The notes beneath the pieces are model-generated. The model did no database searches, was not told where the DNA came from, and saw only the letters and a program-made list of their open reading frames with translations. Shown here one piece after another: positions 56,941-64,000 of a DNA stretch of 64,000 nt; within the stretch, counting starts at the first letter, position 1; the number at the start of each line of letters is the position of its first letter. The stretch comes from an uncultured bacterium (GTDB lineage: Bacteria > Verrucomicrobiota > Kiritimatiellia > CAIKKV01). The translations under genes were made by a program, and so were the position numbers. The stretch spans positions 248,001-312,000 of the forward strand of contig CALHRZ010000007.1 of NCBI GenBank assembly GCA_938038445.1. The letters run 5' to 3'.

Positions 56941-57389
56941 GGTGGATTACCCTCCACAAGGTCGAGGCTGAACAGGAGAGTTCCGCCTGCACCGTCAGGC
57001 ACACCGCCGATGAAGAGTGGTGCCTGGCGATGGAGAACGGCTCGGGTTTTGAGGATGGTGTGGCGGCCGCGGAGGAGCGTTACATCCAGGGACTCTACGG
57101 GGCCGTTGAGGGTAAGGCGGAGACCGCCGGGGAATTGAAGGGTACGGGCGGCTGGGAGGGGAACGGTTTGGGAATCCATCAGGCGGAAGGATCGGAAGGT
57201 CATGTTTTGGCGGAGGAGGTCTGCCAGAGGGACGAGGGCGGGGTCGGTGGCCCCTGTTTCCGGGGATGCACGAATGAGGCGGACTCGCACGGCCGGCTCC
57301 ATTGCCTGCACAGGCACGGCGGGTACAACGAGGAGAGCGATGATCGCCGACGCGGACAGGATAAGAGGGATGGAAAGGGGTGGTTTCAT
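56937..57389 (-). CDS. Exported protein of unknown function in sigma operon
   Basis: 150 residues from the ATG with AGAGGA upstream. MKPPLSIPLILSASAIIALLVVPAVPVQAM is a signal peptide with likely cleavage after VQA. The mature ~120 residues are beta-rich (RTLQFPGGLRLTLNGPVESLDVTLLRGRHTILKTRAVL, GGTLLFSLDLVEG) and not recognised. It is coupled on both sides (four-base overlaps with the TM protein gene before it and the unknown gene after it), so it probably works with the sigma system at the cell envelope. Confidence 0.7.
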   Translation of the reverse strand: MKPPLSIPLILSASAIIALLVVPAVPVQAMEPAVRVRLIRASPETGATDPALVPLADLLRQNMTFRSFRLMDSQTVPLPAARTLQFPGGLRLTLNGPVESLDVTLLRGRHTILKTRAVLHRQAPLFIGGVPDGAGGTLLFSLDLVEGNPP

Positions 57390-57769
57390 GTAGGATTTTC
57401 CTCTAAGCCCGAAATCCAGATCACAACGGCCGAGTTGTGAGGGGTGATGGAAGGTAGCGTGAGAATCCAAGCGGATGTGCAGGGAGCGAAAACTTCCAGC
57501 GATTGAATGGTTGTCCCCATGGGGGGAAGGGGATGGCGACGAAGAAGGAAAGGGAGGCTGAGGAGTGCGATCAGAAGAAGAGTTGCTGCAATCCAAGCCA
57601 TCCGAAACCCGATCGGCGAAAAGGAGGTGAGGGCGTGAGGAGGAGCGTCCTGAGGAAGACCTTGGGCGCGGCGGCGGAACTCCGCCCAGAATTCCGCAGC
57701 CTCTTCTTTTTCAGGGGCAATAAAGCGGCGGAATTGAAGTCGCTGTTCGAGTTCGGTCCAACGGTTCAT
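57386..57769 (-). CDS. Single-pass membrane protein, probable anti-sigma partner
   Basis: 127 residues, coupled (ATGA) to the sigma gene before it. Cytoplasmic N-terminus of ~55 residues (MNRWTELEQRLQFRRFIAPEKEEAAEFWAEFRRRAQ), one transmembrane helix (~57-76, MAWIAATLLLIALLSLPFLL), then ~50 exported residues ending VVIWISGLEENPT. Topology, size and position match anti-sigma factors of ECF operons, although no zinc-binding HX3CX2C motif of the ZAS type is present. Function inferred from context. Confidence 0.7.
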   Translation of the reverse strand: MNRWTELEQRLQFRRFIAPEKEEAAEFWAEFRRRAQGLPQDAPPHALTSFSPIGFRMAWIAATLLLIALLSLPFLLRRHPLPPMGTTIQSLEVFAPCTSAWILTLPSITPHNSAVVIWISGLEENPT

Positions 57770-58347
57770 TGGCGTGACGTGGTTCGGTCGTTTTCGTCCA
57801 AGAGCTGCTTGAGCCGACGGCGGGCGTGGAAAAGACGGGACATCACCGTGCCGATTCGGATGTTCATTGCGTCTGCGATTTCCCGGTAAGAAAAGCCGTC
57901 GGCATATCGGAGCAGAAGGGGGATGCGGAGCCGATCGGGGAGGCGAGCCAGTGCCGCGTCCAAACGATCGGCCGTTTCCCGCTGTTCAGTGATCTGGTCA
58001 GGAGAAGGAGTCGTTGGGTCGGGCCATTCGAGTTCTTGTCCTTTTTCGTTTTCAAGGAAAGGGGTTTCGCGCCGTCTTTTTTCCAAGCGCAGGTAATCGG
58101 CGGCACAGTTCCAGACAATCCGGTGGAGCCAAGTCGAGAGGCGGCATTCGCCATGAAAGGAAGGGATAGACCGCCAGGCCTTCAAAAAGGCATTCATGAC
58201 CACATCCTGGGCGTTGTCGGGACCTACCAAGCGGGCGGCCACGGCAAGGGCCTTGGGACGGCAAGGTTGAAACAGCATGACAAATGCCTCCAAATCGCCT
58301 TTTCGAGCCCGAGAAAGAAGTAGTTGTTCTGGACTTTCGCGGCTCAT
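57766..58347 (-). CDS. ECF-type (sigma-70 family) RNA polymerase sigma factor
   Basis: 193 residues from the ATG giving MSRESPEQLLLSRARKGDLEAF; a TTG 33 bases upstream is less likely. Region 2: FQPCRPKALAVAARLVGPDNAQDVVMNAFLKAWRSIPSFHGECRLSTWLHRIVWNCAADYLR. Region 4: LARLPDRLRIPLLLRYADGFSYREIADAMNIRIGTVMSRLFHARRRLKQLL. Regions 1.1 and 3 are missing, as in ECF/RpoE-like factors. First gene of a five-gene operon with a membrane partner; no ribosome site or convincing promoter of its own was seen. Confidence 0.92.
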   Translation of the reverse strand: MSRESPEQLLLSRARKGDLEAFVMLFQPCRPKALAVAARLVGPDNAQDVVMNAFLKAWRSIPSFHGECRLSTWLHRIVWNCAADYLRLEKRRRETPFLENEKGQELEWPDPTTPSPDQITEQRETADRLDAALARLPDRLRIPLLLRYADGFSYREIADAMNIRIGTVMSRLFHARRRLKQLLDENDRTTSRQ

Positions 58348-58484
58348 TGTTAAGACGTGAATCCATGCTGTGCTATTCAAACGGATGGCGTCAAGAAAAA
58401 GCTATGCGTTCGTCACAAATTTGCAAAAAAGACAAAAGAGATTGATTTTTGCGCCATGAGGGAGCAGTATTTCTTGTTGCAAGG

Positions 58485-59567
58485 ATGACGCGGAGAGAAC
58501 GTTTAATCTGTGCATATTTTCACAAGCCGATGGATCGTCCAGCGGTTTACAGCCGGGCAGGCTTTCCGAAGGATGATCCGACGTACGACCGGATGAAAGC
58601 TTTTTTGCGGGAGCGGACGGAGTTGAAGGTCGGGTGGACAGGCATTCGGTGGGAGCCGGAGATGCCGGTTGATATACGGATTGAGCCTTTTTCCGATGAT
58701 TTTGATCGGCGGGTCGAAACCATTCACACCCCGCAGGGGCGGTTGACGAGTACGACACTGGTGAGCCGAAAAGGACAGCCGGGGCTGGTGGAAACCTATT
58801 TTATCAAGGAATCTTGCGACATTGAAAAGTTGCTTTCTTTACCGGAACGCCGGCCGGTTTTGGCATGTGAAGATTTTCAAAAGGTGGTTGGAGAGATAGG
58901 CGATTATGGCATTGTCGAGGCGATGTTGGGGCTTAATCCGGCGGGGAGCGCGGTGGAGTGGTGCGGGCAGTCCTTATTTGCCGAGATGTCGGTTATGGAT
59001 CGGGAAAGGCTGCATTGGTTATGCGAGCGGCGGATGAAGGAGATTGTTCGGTTACTTGCCCTCTATCATCGAGAGGGGATTGGCCCGTTTTATGCTATGG
59101 CAGGTGAGGAATATGTGGTTCCGCCCATGCATGGACCTCGCGATTTTATGGATTTCAACGTGCGTTATGACCAGCCGATCGTTGATCGGATTCATGAGCA
59201 GGGGGGGCGGATTCACATCCATTGTCATGGGGCATTGAAACAGGTTTTCGCTCATTTTGTTGGGATGGGTGTGGACGTCATACACCCTGTCGAAGCGCCC
59301 CCCATGGGCGATCTGCCGGCGGTCGACGCGAAAGCGATGGCGCGGGGGCGCACGACGATCGAAGGCAATATCCAGATTAATCGGCTCTATGAGGCGGATC
59401 CGGAAACTGTTCGCGAAGAAACGGCACGATTGATCGAAGCCGTTTTTGACGATCATCGGGGGTTGATTGTGAGTCCGACTGCATCGCCCTACATCCGCGG
59501 GGCGGGCGAGCAATGTTTTCCCCAGTATGAAGCAATGGTGGAAACCGTGTTGGAGGTAGCATCGTGA
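58485..59567 (+). CDS. Uroporphyrinogen decarboxylase-like protein, second copy
   Basis: 360 residues from the ATG giving MTRRERLICAYFHKPMDRPAVYSRAGFP, the same beginning as the copy at 50351. ETYFIKESCDIEKLLSLPE, YGIVEAMLGLNPAGSAVEWCGQ, RIHIHCHGALKQVFAHFVGMGVDVIHPVEAPPMGDLP, GRTTIEGNIQINRLYEADPETVREE and GLIVSPTASPYIRG form the barrel. It retains the HXHG and E-PP elements of the MtaA/CmuA-like group and lacks HemE's N-terminal Arg-rich motif. Probably a corrinoid- or methyl-transfer-related protein. The stop shares GTGA with the next gene. No good ribosome site. Confidence 0.78.
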   Translation: MTRRERLICAYFHKPMDRPAVYSRAGFPKDDPTYDRMKAFLRERTELKVGWTGIRWEPEMPVDIRIEPFSDDFDRRVETIHTPQGRLTSTTLVSRKGQPGLVETYFIKESCDIEKLLSLPERRPVLACEDFQKVVGEIGDYGIVEAMLGLNPAGSAVEWCGQSLFAEMSVMDRERLHWLCERRMKEIVRLLALYHREGIGPFYAMAGEEYVVPPMHGPRDFMDFNVRYDQPIVDRIHEQGGRIHIHCHGALKQVFAHFVGMGVDVIHPVEAPPMGDLPAVDAKAMARGRTTIEGNIQINRLYEADPETVREETARLIEAVFDDHRGLIVSPTASPYIRGAGEQCFPQYEAMVETVLEVAS

Positions 59568-60457
59568 GCGAACTTGTGACACAAGAACGCCTGGAGCAGG
59601 CGGTTCCGGCGCCTATTCGCGCAGGTTATCGCAAAAGTGATTTGATCAAGGAGATTGCCTTGGGACTGGGGATGTCTCAGGCTGCCGTTGAGCGGGTGTT
59701 GGATCGATTAGCGGAGATCGCGTATCGGGAAGCGGGGCGTGGGTTTGTGATTCCCGGGATTGGGAAAATCAAGGTGGTTTGCCGCAAACCCTCGCGCCAC
59801 CGCAATCCGATTACGGGACAACTTTTTCTAATTGGGGAGCGGCGTGTGGTTAAAATGGTTCCGTTGAAGCGCGCGAAGGAGGCAATTGCTCCCAATCGGG
59901 ATGTTGTGGTTCAGCGAATCGAGGAACCCATCGTGCCGTCTCAACCGGGGGCGGCGGGTTCGGGTGTTCCTGCCGCGGCGGCGGCCGGGGAGGTTCCGGC
60001 CATCTCGGTGTTGCCTGCGCCTGCTCCTGTTTCTTCCTCACCGATTGCGCCAACGGAGGGGCTAGCGGCAGGGCAATTGACGGTTCCGTGTCCGGAATGT
60101 GGTGCGATGGTAGCCTTCAGCGGGGAACTCACGGACTCCAACGTGGAATGTCCGAACTGCCATGCGGTTTTGTTGCGGGCCGAGGAGTCGCAAAAGCCGG
60201 CTGTGTCGTCGGAGGCGTCTGGGGGAGCTGCCTCAGAGGAGGGAGATGGGGGGGACTACATTTTGTTCCGATGCCGGGCCTGTTCCCAGGAGATCGAGGC
60301 GCCGCGGGACATGATTGGGATGACCATCGAATGTCCTGCGTGTGGTTCGGCGTTGAAGATACCCTCCCGTTTCAAGATGCCGGTTTCACCGCCAGGGTCT
60401 GCGGGTGGTCCGTCTTCCTCCACCACGATGCGGATTGACCTTTCGGATCTCGAATAA
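59564..60457 (+). CDS. HU/IHF-like DNA-binding domain fused to two zinc ribbons
   Basis: 297 residues from a GTG in a GTGA overlap. Residues ~20-110 have the HU fold (YRKSDLIKEIALGLGMSQAAVERVLDRLAEIAYREAGRGFVIPGIGKIKVVCRKPSRHRNPITGQ); RNPITGQ corresponds to the RNPXTG arm that inserts into DNA. After a Pro/Ala linker come two ribbons: VPCPECGAMVAF with VECPNCHAVLL, and LFRCRACSQEIEA with IECPACGSALKI, each CX2C...CX2C. The C-terminus is Ser/Gly-rich and acidic. Single-domain HU is ~90 residues, so this is a specialised nucleoid or regulatory protein. Confidence 0.85.
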   Translation: MSELVTQERLEQAVPAPIRAGYRKSDLIKEIALGLGMSQAAVERVLDRLAEIAYREAGRGFVIPGIGKIKVVCRKPSRHRNPITGQLFLIGERRVVKMVPLKRAKEAIAPNRDVVVQRIEEPIVPSQPGAAGSGVPAAAAAGEVPAISVLPAPAPVSSSPIAPTEGLAAGQLTVPCPECGAMVAFSGELTDSNVECPNCHAVLLRAEESQKPAVSSEASGGAASEEGDGGDYILFRCRACSQEIEAPRDMIGMTIECPACGSALKIPSRFKMPVSPPGSAGGPSSSTTMRIDLSDLE

Positions 60458-60501
60458 GTATAATTAATAAAAAGAGTGATGGGGAAAGGCGGTATTGCGT
60501 C

Positions 60502-61539
60502 GTGTTGCGTTTTTTGTTCCGTTCCAACGGGAACGAGGAAAAGGAACGAAAAGAAGAAAAGCCTCGTTCTTCGGCCGAGCGGCCGGCCTCGTCGGCGGTA
60601 GAGACCAATGTTTCGGGGGCTTCGCCGACGCCGCCTTCGGCTGCAACGGTGCTTGGAAGCGGTCCGATGGCAAAAACAGCGGCCGCCGCTTTGAGTAAGG
60701 GTGCCGCTAACGCTACTGAAAAGCCGGTTCCAACGCCTTCCCCGACCCCGCCGGCAACAGTTTCGGAGCTTGTCCGGGCATCCGAGGCTCCCAAGGCCAT
60801 GCCCTCGCCTACGGATCGTTTGGGGGAAGTCACGCTGTTCAAGAATTTGCTTTCGGGGCTTTACGATGCCGTTTTGATCTTCGACAGCAAGGGGTTTCTG
60901 ATTGCGCATAATCCAAGGGCCGAGCAGTATTTTGGTTTTTCCGCTCAGGAGCTGTGGGGGATGCGATGTGCGGAACTGGTTGCGGGTATTGACGAGCGGG
61001 TGCTGTTCAAAATTCGTAGTGCCACGGCCGGGGGAAAATTCACCGTTATAACGGGAAAAGGCCGGCGACGGGACGGGACGACCTTTCCGGCGGAGATCGC
61101 GATCAGCCAGGCGCGCATCCTCAATGAAGGGGACCTGTTATTTGCTGTACATTCTTTGGAGCGCCAGGAAAAAGTTCGGGAAAAACAGCAACAGATTGAG
61201 GCGGCCGTTCACGGAGCGATGGCAGCTCTTGTGGTCTGCGAAGCGGATGGTGTTATTTCGTATGCCAACCCTGCCTTTCTGCGCATGGTTCGGTTGACGG
61301 GGACACCGGATCAAGTTCGGCGACCGATCGGGGAATTTGTTTCGCCTTCGGAAGCGGTGTCGGCGCTTTTAAATCCACCTCCGCCTCCCGGCGCCTGGAT
61401 GGGGCGGGTTCAGGTTCAGGCGGCGGGTGGACCTGGGATATCTGTTTTAGCCTCCTCTGCCCGTTACGAATCCGAAAAAGGAGTCCACTGGGTGGTCCTA
61501 TCGCTTTTCCCTCTTCCCGTTTTGTCGGTCGGGAGCTGA
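60502..61539 (+). CDS. Two-PAS-domain sensory protein without output domain
   Basis: 345 residues from a GTG (60502) behind AAAGGCGG. The first ~105 residues are basic then Ala/Pro/Ser-rich and probably disordered. PAS 1 is at ~108-225 (LLSGLYDAVLIFDSKGFLIAHNPRAEQYFGFSAQELWGMRC; GKGRRRDGTTFPAEIAISQ), then a coiled-coil linker (REKQQQIEAAVHGAM) and PAS 2 at ~235-335 (LVVCEADGVISYANPAFLRMVRLTG). No kinase, cyclase or HTH domain follows, and no membrane segment is present. It probably acts by protein contact, perhaps with the HU-zinc protein encoded 44 bases upstream. Confidence 0.85.
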   Translation: MLRFLFRSNGNEEKERKEEKPRSSAERPASSAVETNVSGASPTPPSAATVLGSGPMAKTAAAALSKGAANATEKPVPTPSPTPPATVSELVRASEAPKAMPSPTDRLGEVTLFKNLLSGLYDAVLIFDSKGFLIAHNPRAEQYFGFSAQELWGMRCAELVAGIDERVLFKIRSATAGGKFTVITGKGRRRDGTTFPAEIAISQARILNEGDLLFAVHSLERQEKVREKQQQIEAAVHGAMAALVVCEADGVISYANPAFLRMVRLTGTPDQVRRPIGEFVSPSEAVSALLNPPPPPGAWMGRVQVQAAGGPGISVLASSARYESEKGVHWVVLSLFPLPVLSVGS

Positions 61540-61571
61540 CGGTGGGCATCGCGTAATTTTCCGAGGGGCCG

Positions 61572-63407
61572 ATGACGAGACAAGTTCGTGTGCGATGGTC
61601 CCGATTCCGCGTTCATCCTGAGGCGGCGTCTCCTTTGCCGATGAGTCGGCGCGAGATGGACGCGCGTGGATGGGACGAATGTGATGTGATTTTGATAACG
61701 GGGGATGCCTACGTGGATCATCCGTCGTTCGGCGCTGCGATGGTGGGTCGGTTTCTCGAATGGCTAGGTTGTCGGGTAGGGATCATCGCCCAGCCCCGGC
61801 CGGAGCGGGTGGAGGATTTCCGCGCCTTGGGAGTTCCGCGGTTGTTTTGGGGGGTTACGGCCGGCAATGTGGACAGTCAACTCGCCCGATTCACCGTCAT
61901 GCGAAAACGGCGGCGGGACGACCCCTATTCGCCGGGTGGGCAACCGGGTCGGCGGCCGCCCCATGCGACGATCGTTTATACGGCACGCGCGCGGGAGGCC
62001 GGACCGGGCGTGCCGGTGGTGATTGGGGGGATCGAGGCTTCGCTTCGGCGGCTTGCTTATTATGATTACTGGAGCGATCGAGTGCGCCGTTCGTTGCTGT
62101 TGGATGCGAAGGCGGACGTGCTTGTGTATGGGATGGGAGAGGCGCCGATAGCGCTGCTGGTCGAGCGGGCCCTACGAGGCGAATCCCTGGGGGGTGTTTC
62201 GGGAACCGCATGGGTGTCGAAGACGATACCCGAGGACCGGGTATGCGTTCTGCCTTCCTTTGAAGCGGTATCGACTTTGACGGCGGAGGGGCGCGGGGCG
62301 TTTCTCGAGATGACGCGGCTGATTCACCGTCATTCCTATCCTGGGACGTCCTTGCGGCTGGTCCAAGCGCACGGCGATCGTTGGGTGATTGTTGAGCCGC
62401 CGCCGGAACCATTGACTACGGAGGAGATGGATCTTATTTATTCCCTTCCGTTCACCTATCGGCCCCATCCTTATTATGGAAAGGCGCGGATTCCTGCGTA
62501 TGAAATGATCCGCGATTCGATTACGACCCATCGGGGGTGTTACGGGGAGTGCCGGTTCTGTGCGATTGCGGTGCATCAAGGGCGGAGAATCAGTTCTCGG
62601 AGTGTGGGAAGCATTCTGGCTCATGCGCGGCGGCTGGCGTCTGATGCCTCCTTTCGAGGGACGATCACCGATGTGGGAGGTCCAACGGCCAACATGTGGC
62701 AGACGGGCTGTCGGGACGCCAGGCGGGGGGGGTGTCGGGGGCGGCGGCGGTGCCTGGTGCCGGAACCCTGTCCGCGGTTGGAAGCGGATTTGGAAGTTCA
62801 GCGACGACTCTGGCAGGCGCTTCGTTCCATTAAGGGTGTACGGCATGTGTTTATTTCCAGCGGCATTCGGCATGATATGGCGCTGGCGTTTGCGGACGAA
62901 CGGTGGTTTGAGGATTTAGTTCGGTGGCATGTGAGCGGACGGCTCAAGACGGCGCCCGAACATTGCGTGGACCATGTGTTGGAGGCGATGGGAAAGCCGC
63001 CGGGGCGTTTTTACCGCGCATTTCTCAAACGGTTTTTTGAAAGTTGTCGTCGGGTCGGCCATTTCTGGGGGCTGACCGAATATTACGTCAGCGGCCATCC
63101 GGGCTGCACGCTGGAGGATATGATCACATTGGCGATCGAGTTGCGGCAGCGGAAGGTTCGGCCCGAACAGGTGCAAGATTTTTATCCTGCGCCGATGACC
63201 CTATCGGCGGCGATGTATTATAGCGGCCGGGATCCTTTAACTCGAAAGGCGGTTTATGTGGCTCGGAGCGATCGGGAGAAAGCGTGGCAACGGGCCCTTT
63301 TGCTTTGCCAAGAGAAGGAGTATCAAGCCAAGGCCCGGGAGGCGCTTCGTGCGGCTGGCCGGGAGGACTTGATTGGGCGGGGGCCGAATGCGCTCGTTCC
63401 ACCTTGA
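61572..63407 (+). CDS. YgiQ family radical SAM protein
   Basis: 611 residues; GAGGGG before the ATG. DVILITGDAYVDHPSFGAAMVGRFLEWLGCRVGIIAQP and FWGVTAGNVDSQLARFT form the N-terminal domain specific to the UPF0313/YgiQ family. The radical SAM motif is HRGCYGECRFCAIAVHQGRRISSRS (CX3CX2C), and GPTANMWQTGC adds family cysteines. LKTAPEHCVDHVLEAMGKP and LTEYYVSGHPGCTLEDM are further hallmarks. Widely conserved, function not established; relatives act in RNA or metabolite modification. Length matches the family. Confidence 0.92.
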   Translation: MTRQVRVRWSRFRVHPEAASPLPMSRREMDARGWDECDVILITGDAYVDHPSFGAAMVGRFLEWLGCRVGIIAQPRPERVEDFRALGVPRLFWGVTAGNVDSQLARFTVMRKRRRDDPYSPGGQPGRRPPHATIVYTARAREAGPGVPVVIGGIEASLRRLAYYDYWSDRVRRSLLLDAKADVLVYGMGEAPIALLVERALRGESLGGVSGTAWVSKTIPEDRVCVLPSFEAVSTLTAEGRGAFLEMTRLIHRHSYPGTSLRLVQAHGDRWVIVEPPPEPLTTEEMDLIYSLPFTYRPHPYYGKARIPAYEMIRDSITTHRGCYGECRFCAIAVHQGRRISSRSVGSILAHARRLASDASFRGTITDVGGPTANMWQTGCRDARRGGCRGRRRCLVPEPCPRLEADLEVQRRLWQALRSIKGVRHVFISSGIRHDMALAFADERWFEDLVRWHVSGRLKTAPEHCVDHVLEAMGKPPGRFYRAFLKRFFESCRRVGHFWGLTEYYVSGHPGCTLEDMITLAIELRQRKVRPEQVQDFYPAPMTLSAAMYYSGRDPLTRKAVYVARSDREKAWQRALLLCQEKEYQAKAREALRAAGREDLIGRGPNALVPP

Positions 63408-63416
63408 TTTTTGGTC

Positions 63417-63445
63417 TTGTGTTTAAGCGATTGCTTTTTGATAAT
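63417..63445 (+). promoter_or_regulatory. Promoter of the APS kinase gene
   Basis: TTGTGT (63417-63422), 17-base spacer, GATAAT (63440-63445, five of six consensus) in an AT-rich 76-base gap. The predicted start near 63452 gives a leader of about 32 bases without a clear ribosome site. Confidence 0.55.
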
Positions 63446-63483
63446 TTCGGAACTTTTCTTTTTGAGCAAATCCTTAAATCTCT

Positions 63484-64000
63484 ATGGACTTAGGGAACAC
63501 CATAACGGCTCAACAACCGGCTGTGATTTGGCTGACAGGGCTTTCAGGCTCTGGGAAGAGCACAATAGCGGCTCGCGTTTCGGAGGAACTGGAGCGGCGG
63601 GGCTGCGATGTTGAGATATTGGATGGGGACATTGTTCGGAATGTTTTTCCGACGGGATTCAGCCGGCAGGAACGGAACGAGCATATTCGGCGTATGGGGT
63701 TCATTGCGGGGCTTTTGAATCGGCATGGCGTATGGGTGATTTGTTCCTTCATTTCGCCCTATCGGGAGTCGCGGGACTTTGCCCGAAGCCAGGCGCGTCG
63801 TTTTTTGGAGGTTTATCTGGCCACGCCGCTTTCGGAGTGTGAGCGGCGGGATCCGAAAGGCCTCTATATGCGGGCGCGAAGGGGTGAAATTAGACAATTT
63901 ACAGGACTGGACGATCCGTACGAGCCGCCGGAACACCCGGACTTGGTTTTGGATACGAGCCGGATTTCCGTGGAGGAGGCGGCGGCTCGGGTGGTTGCGG
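63484..64000 (+). CDS. cysC: Adenylylsulfate (APS) kinase CysC, 3' end outside window
   Basis: 172 codons visible, open at the right edge. AVIWLTGLSGSGKSTIAARV is the P loop, VEILDGDIVRNVFPTGFSRQERNEHIRRMGFIAGLLNRHGV covers the LDGD substrate element and the DR-ENIRR helix, and SFISPYRESRDFAR the sulfate-side loop. YLATPLSECERRDPKGLYMRARRGEIRQFTGLDDPYEPP matches the end of the CysC domain. It phosphorylates APS to PAPS. Only 30-odd residues of a single-domain CysC (~200) would remain; it could also be the front of a longer fusion. Confidence 0.9.
   Translation, partial: MDLGNTITAQQPAVIWLTGLSGSGKSTIAARVSEELERRGCDVEILDGDIVRNVFPTGFSRQERNEHIRRMGFIAGLLNRHGVWVICSFISPYRESRDFARSQARRFLEVYLATPLSECERRDPKGLYMRARRGEIRQFTGLDDPYEPPEHPDLVLDTSRISVEEAAARVVA

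Noticed and set aside
1-64000. CRISPR array, rRNA operon, prophage, integrative element with attachment sites, or replication origin.
   Set aside because: No regularly spaced direct repeats, rRNA motifs, phage structural or integrase genes, DnaA-box clusters or dnaA/dnaN were seen. The two tRNA genes show no duplicated 3' ends nearby.

Overview
The window is a gene-dense, moderately GC-rich stretch of a bacterial chromosome. Genes abut or overlap by a few bases (ATGA, GTGA and TAATG junctions are common), and real genes throw long antisense shadow frames. An LptF/LptG-type permease, a lipoprotein, DegP/HtrA and PilT point to a two-membrane, probably Gram-negative cell. A GT3-GT35 glycogen enzyme, a sigma/anti-sigma-like pair, several Gfo/Idh, uroporphyrinogen-decarboxylase-like, xylose-isomerase-like and unusual glycosidase genes, a YbeY with Asp as third ligand and a stand-alone IMP cyclohydrolase suggest an uncultured member of the PVC group or a neighbouring lineage (Kiritimatiellota- or Sumerlaeota-like). 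This placement is inference; no rRNA gene is present.

Layout. 1-8.6 kb (minus): glycogen operon, with debranching enzyme, GT4 transferase, GH57 enzyme and a GT3-GT35 fusion running off the left edge. 8.75-11.1 kb (plus): IMP cyclohydrolase, QueD, QueE and a Nudix protein, starting from a promoter back to back with that of the glycogen operon. 11-16.6 kb: a TrmJ-like methyltransferase, Lrp/AsnC regulator with aminotransferase, TrkH/TrkA potassium uptake, and a zinc-ribbon/PTS-EIIA fusion. 16.6-18.8 kb (minus): PilT and an LptG-like permease. 19.1-22.9 kb: RNA m5U methyltransferase, asparaginase/GatD-like protein, HisI, nitroreductase, flavin reductase. 22.9-26.0 kb: a small membrane protein, tRNA-Arg, and a two-gene unit of a C39-like cysteine peptidase and a coiled-coil NYN/PIN nuclease-like protein. 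26.1-28.4 kb: FMN reductase, HtrA protease, tRNA-Asp. 28.5-34.8 kb: a sugar-degradation operon (aldo/keto reductase, alcohol dehydrogenase-like protein, GHL6-like and GH63-like glycosidases) ending in a 50-codon remnant resembling a fucosidase.

35-50 kb holds sugar-isomerase-like proteins and housekeeping genes (YchF, RecO, YbeY, HolA, LigA, endonuclease IV), a remnant of an IS3-type transposase, a transmembrane pseudokinase coupled to ligA, an esterase-like hydrolase and an aldose epimerase. 50.3-52.6 kb holds a divergent pair, a uroporphyrinogen-decarboxylase-like protein and a Gfo/Idh oxidoreductase. A 750-base gap with a perfect 30-base palindrome precedes hisB-hisA and an M16 peptidase. 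56-58.3 kb (minus) is an ECF-sigma operon with a membrane partner, one exported protein and two proteins of unknown role. 58.5-64 kb (plus): a second uroporphyrinogen-decarboxylase-like gene, an HU-type protein with two zinc ribbons, a two-PAS protein, a YgiQ-type radical SAM protein and the start of an APS kinase gene.

Several sigma70-type promoters with 17-18 base spacing are legible. At three genes (hisB, nfo, a Nudix gene) the -10 box lies only 6-8 bases before the start codon with no ribosome binding site, which predicts leaderless mRNAs. Domain calls are by motif recognition; no database search was run.
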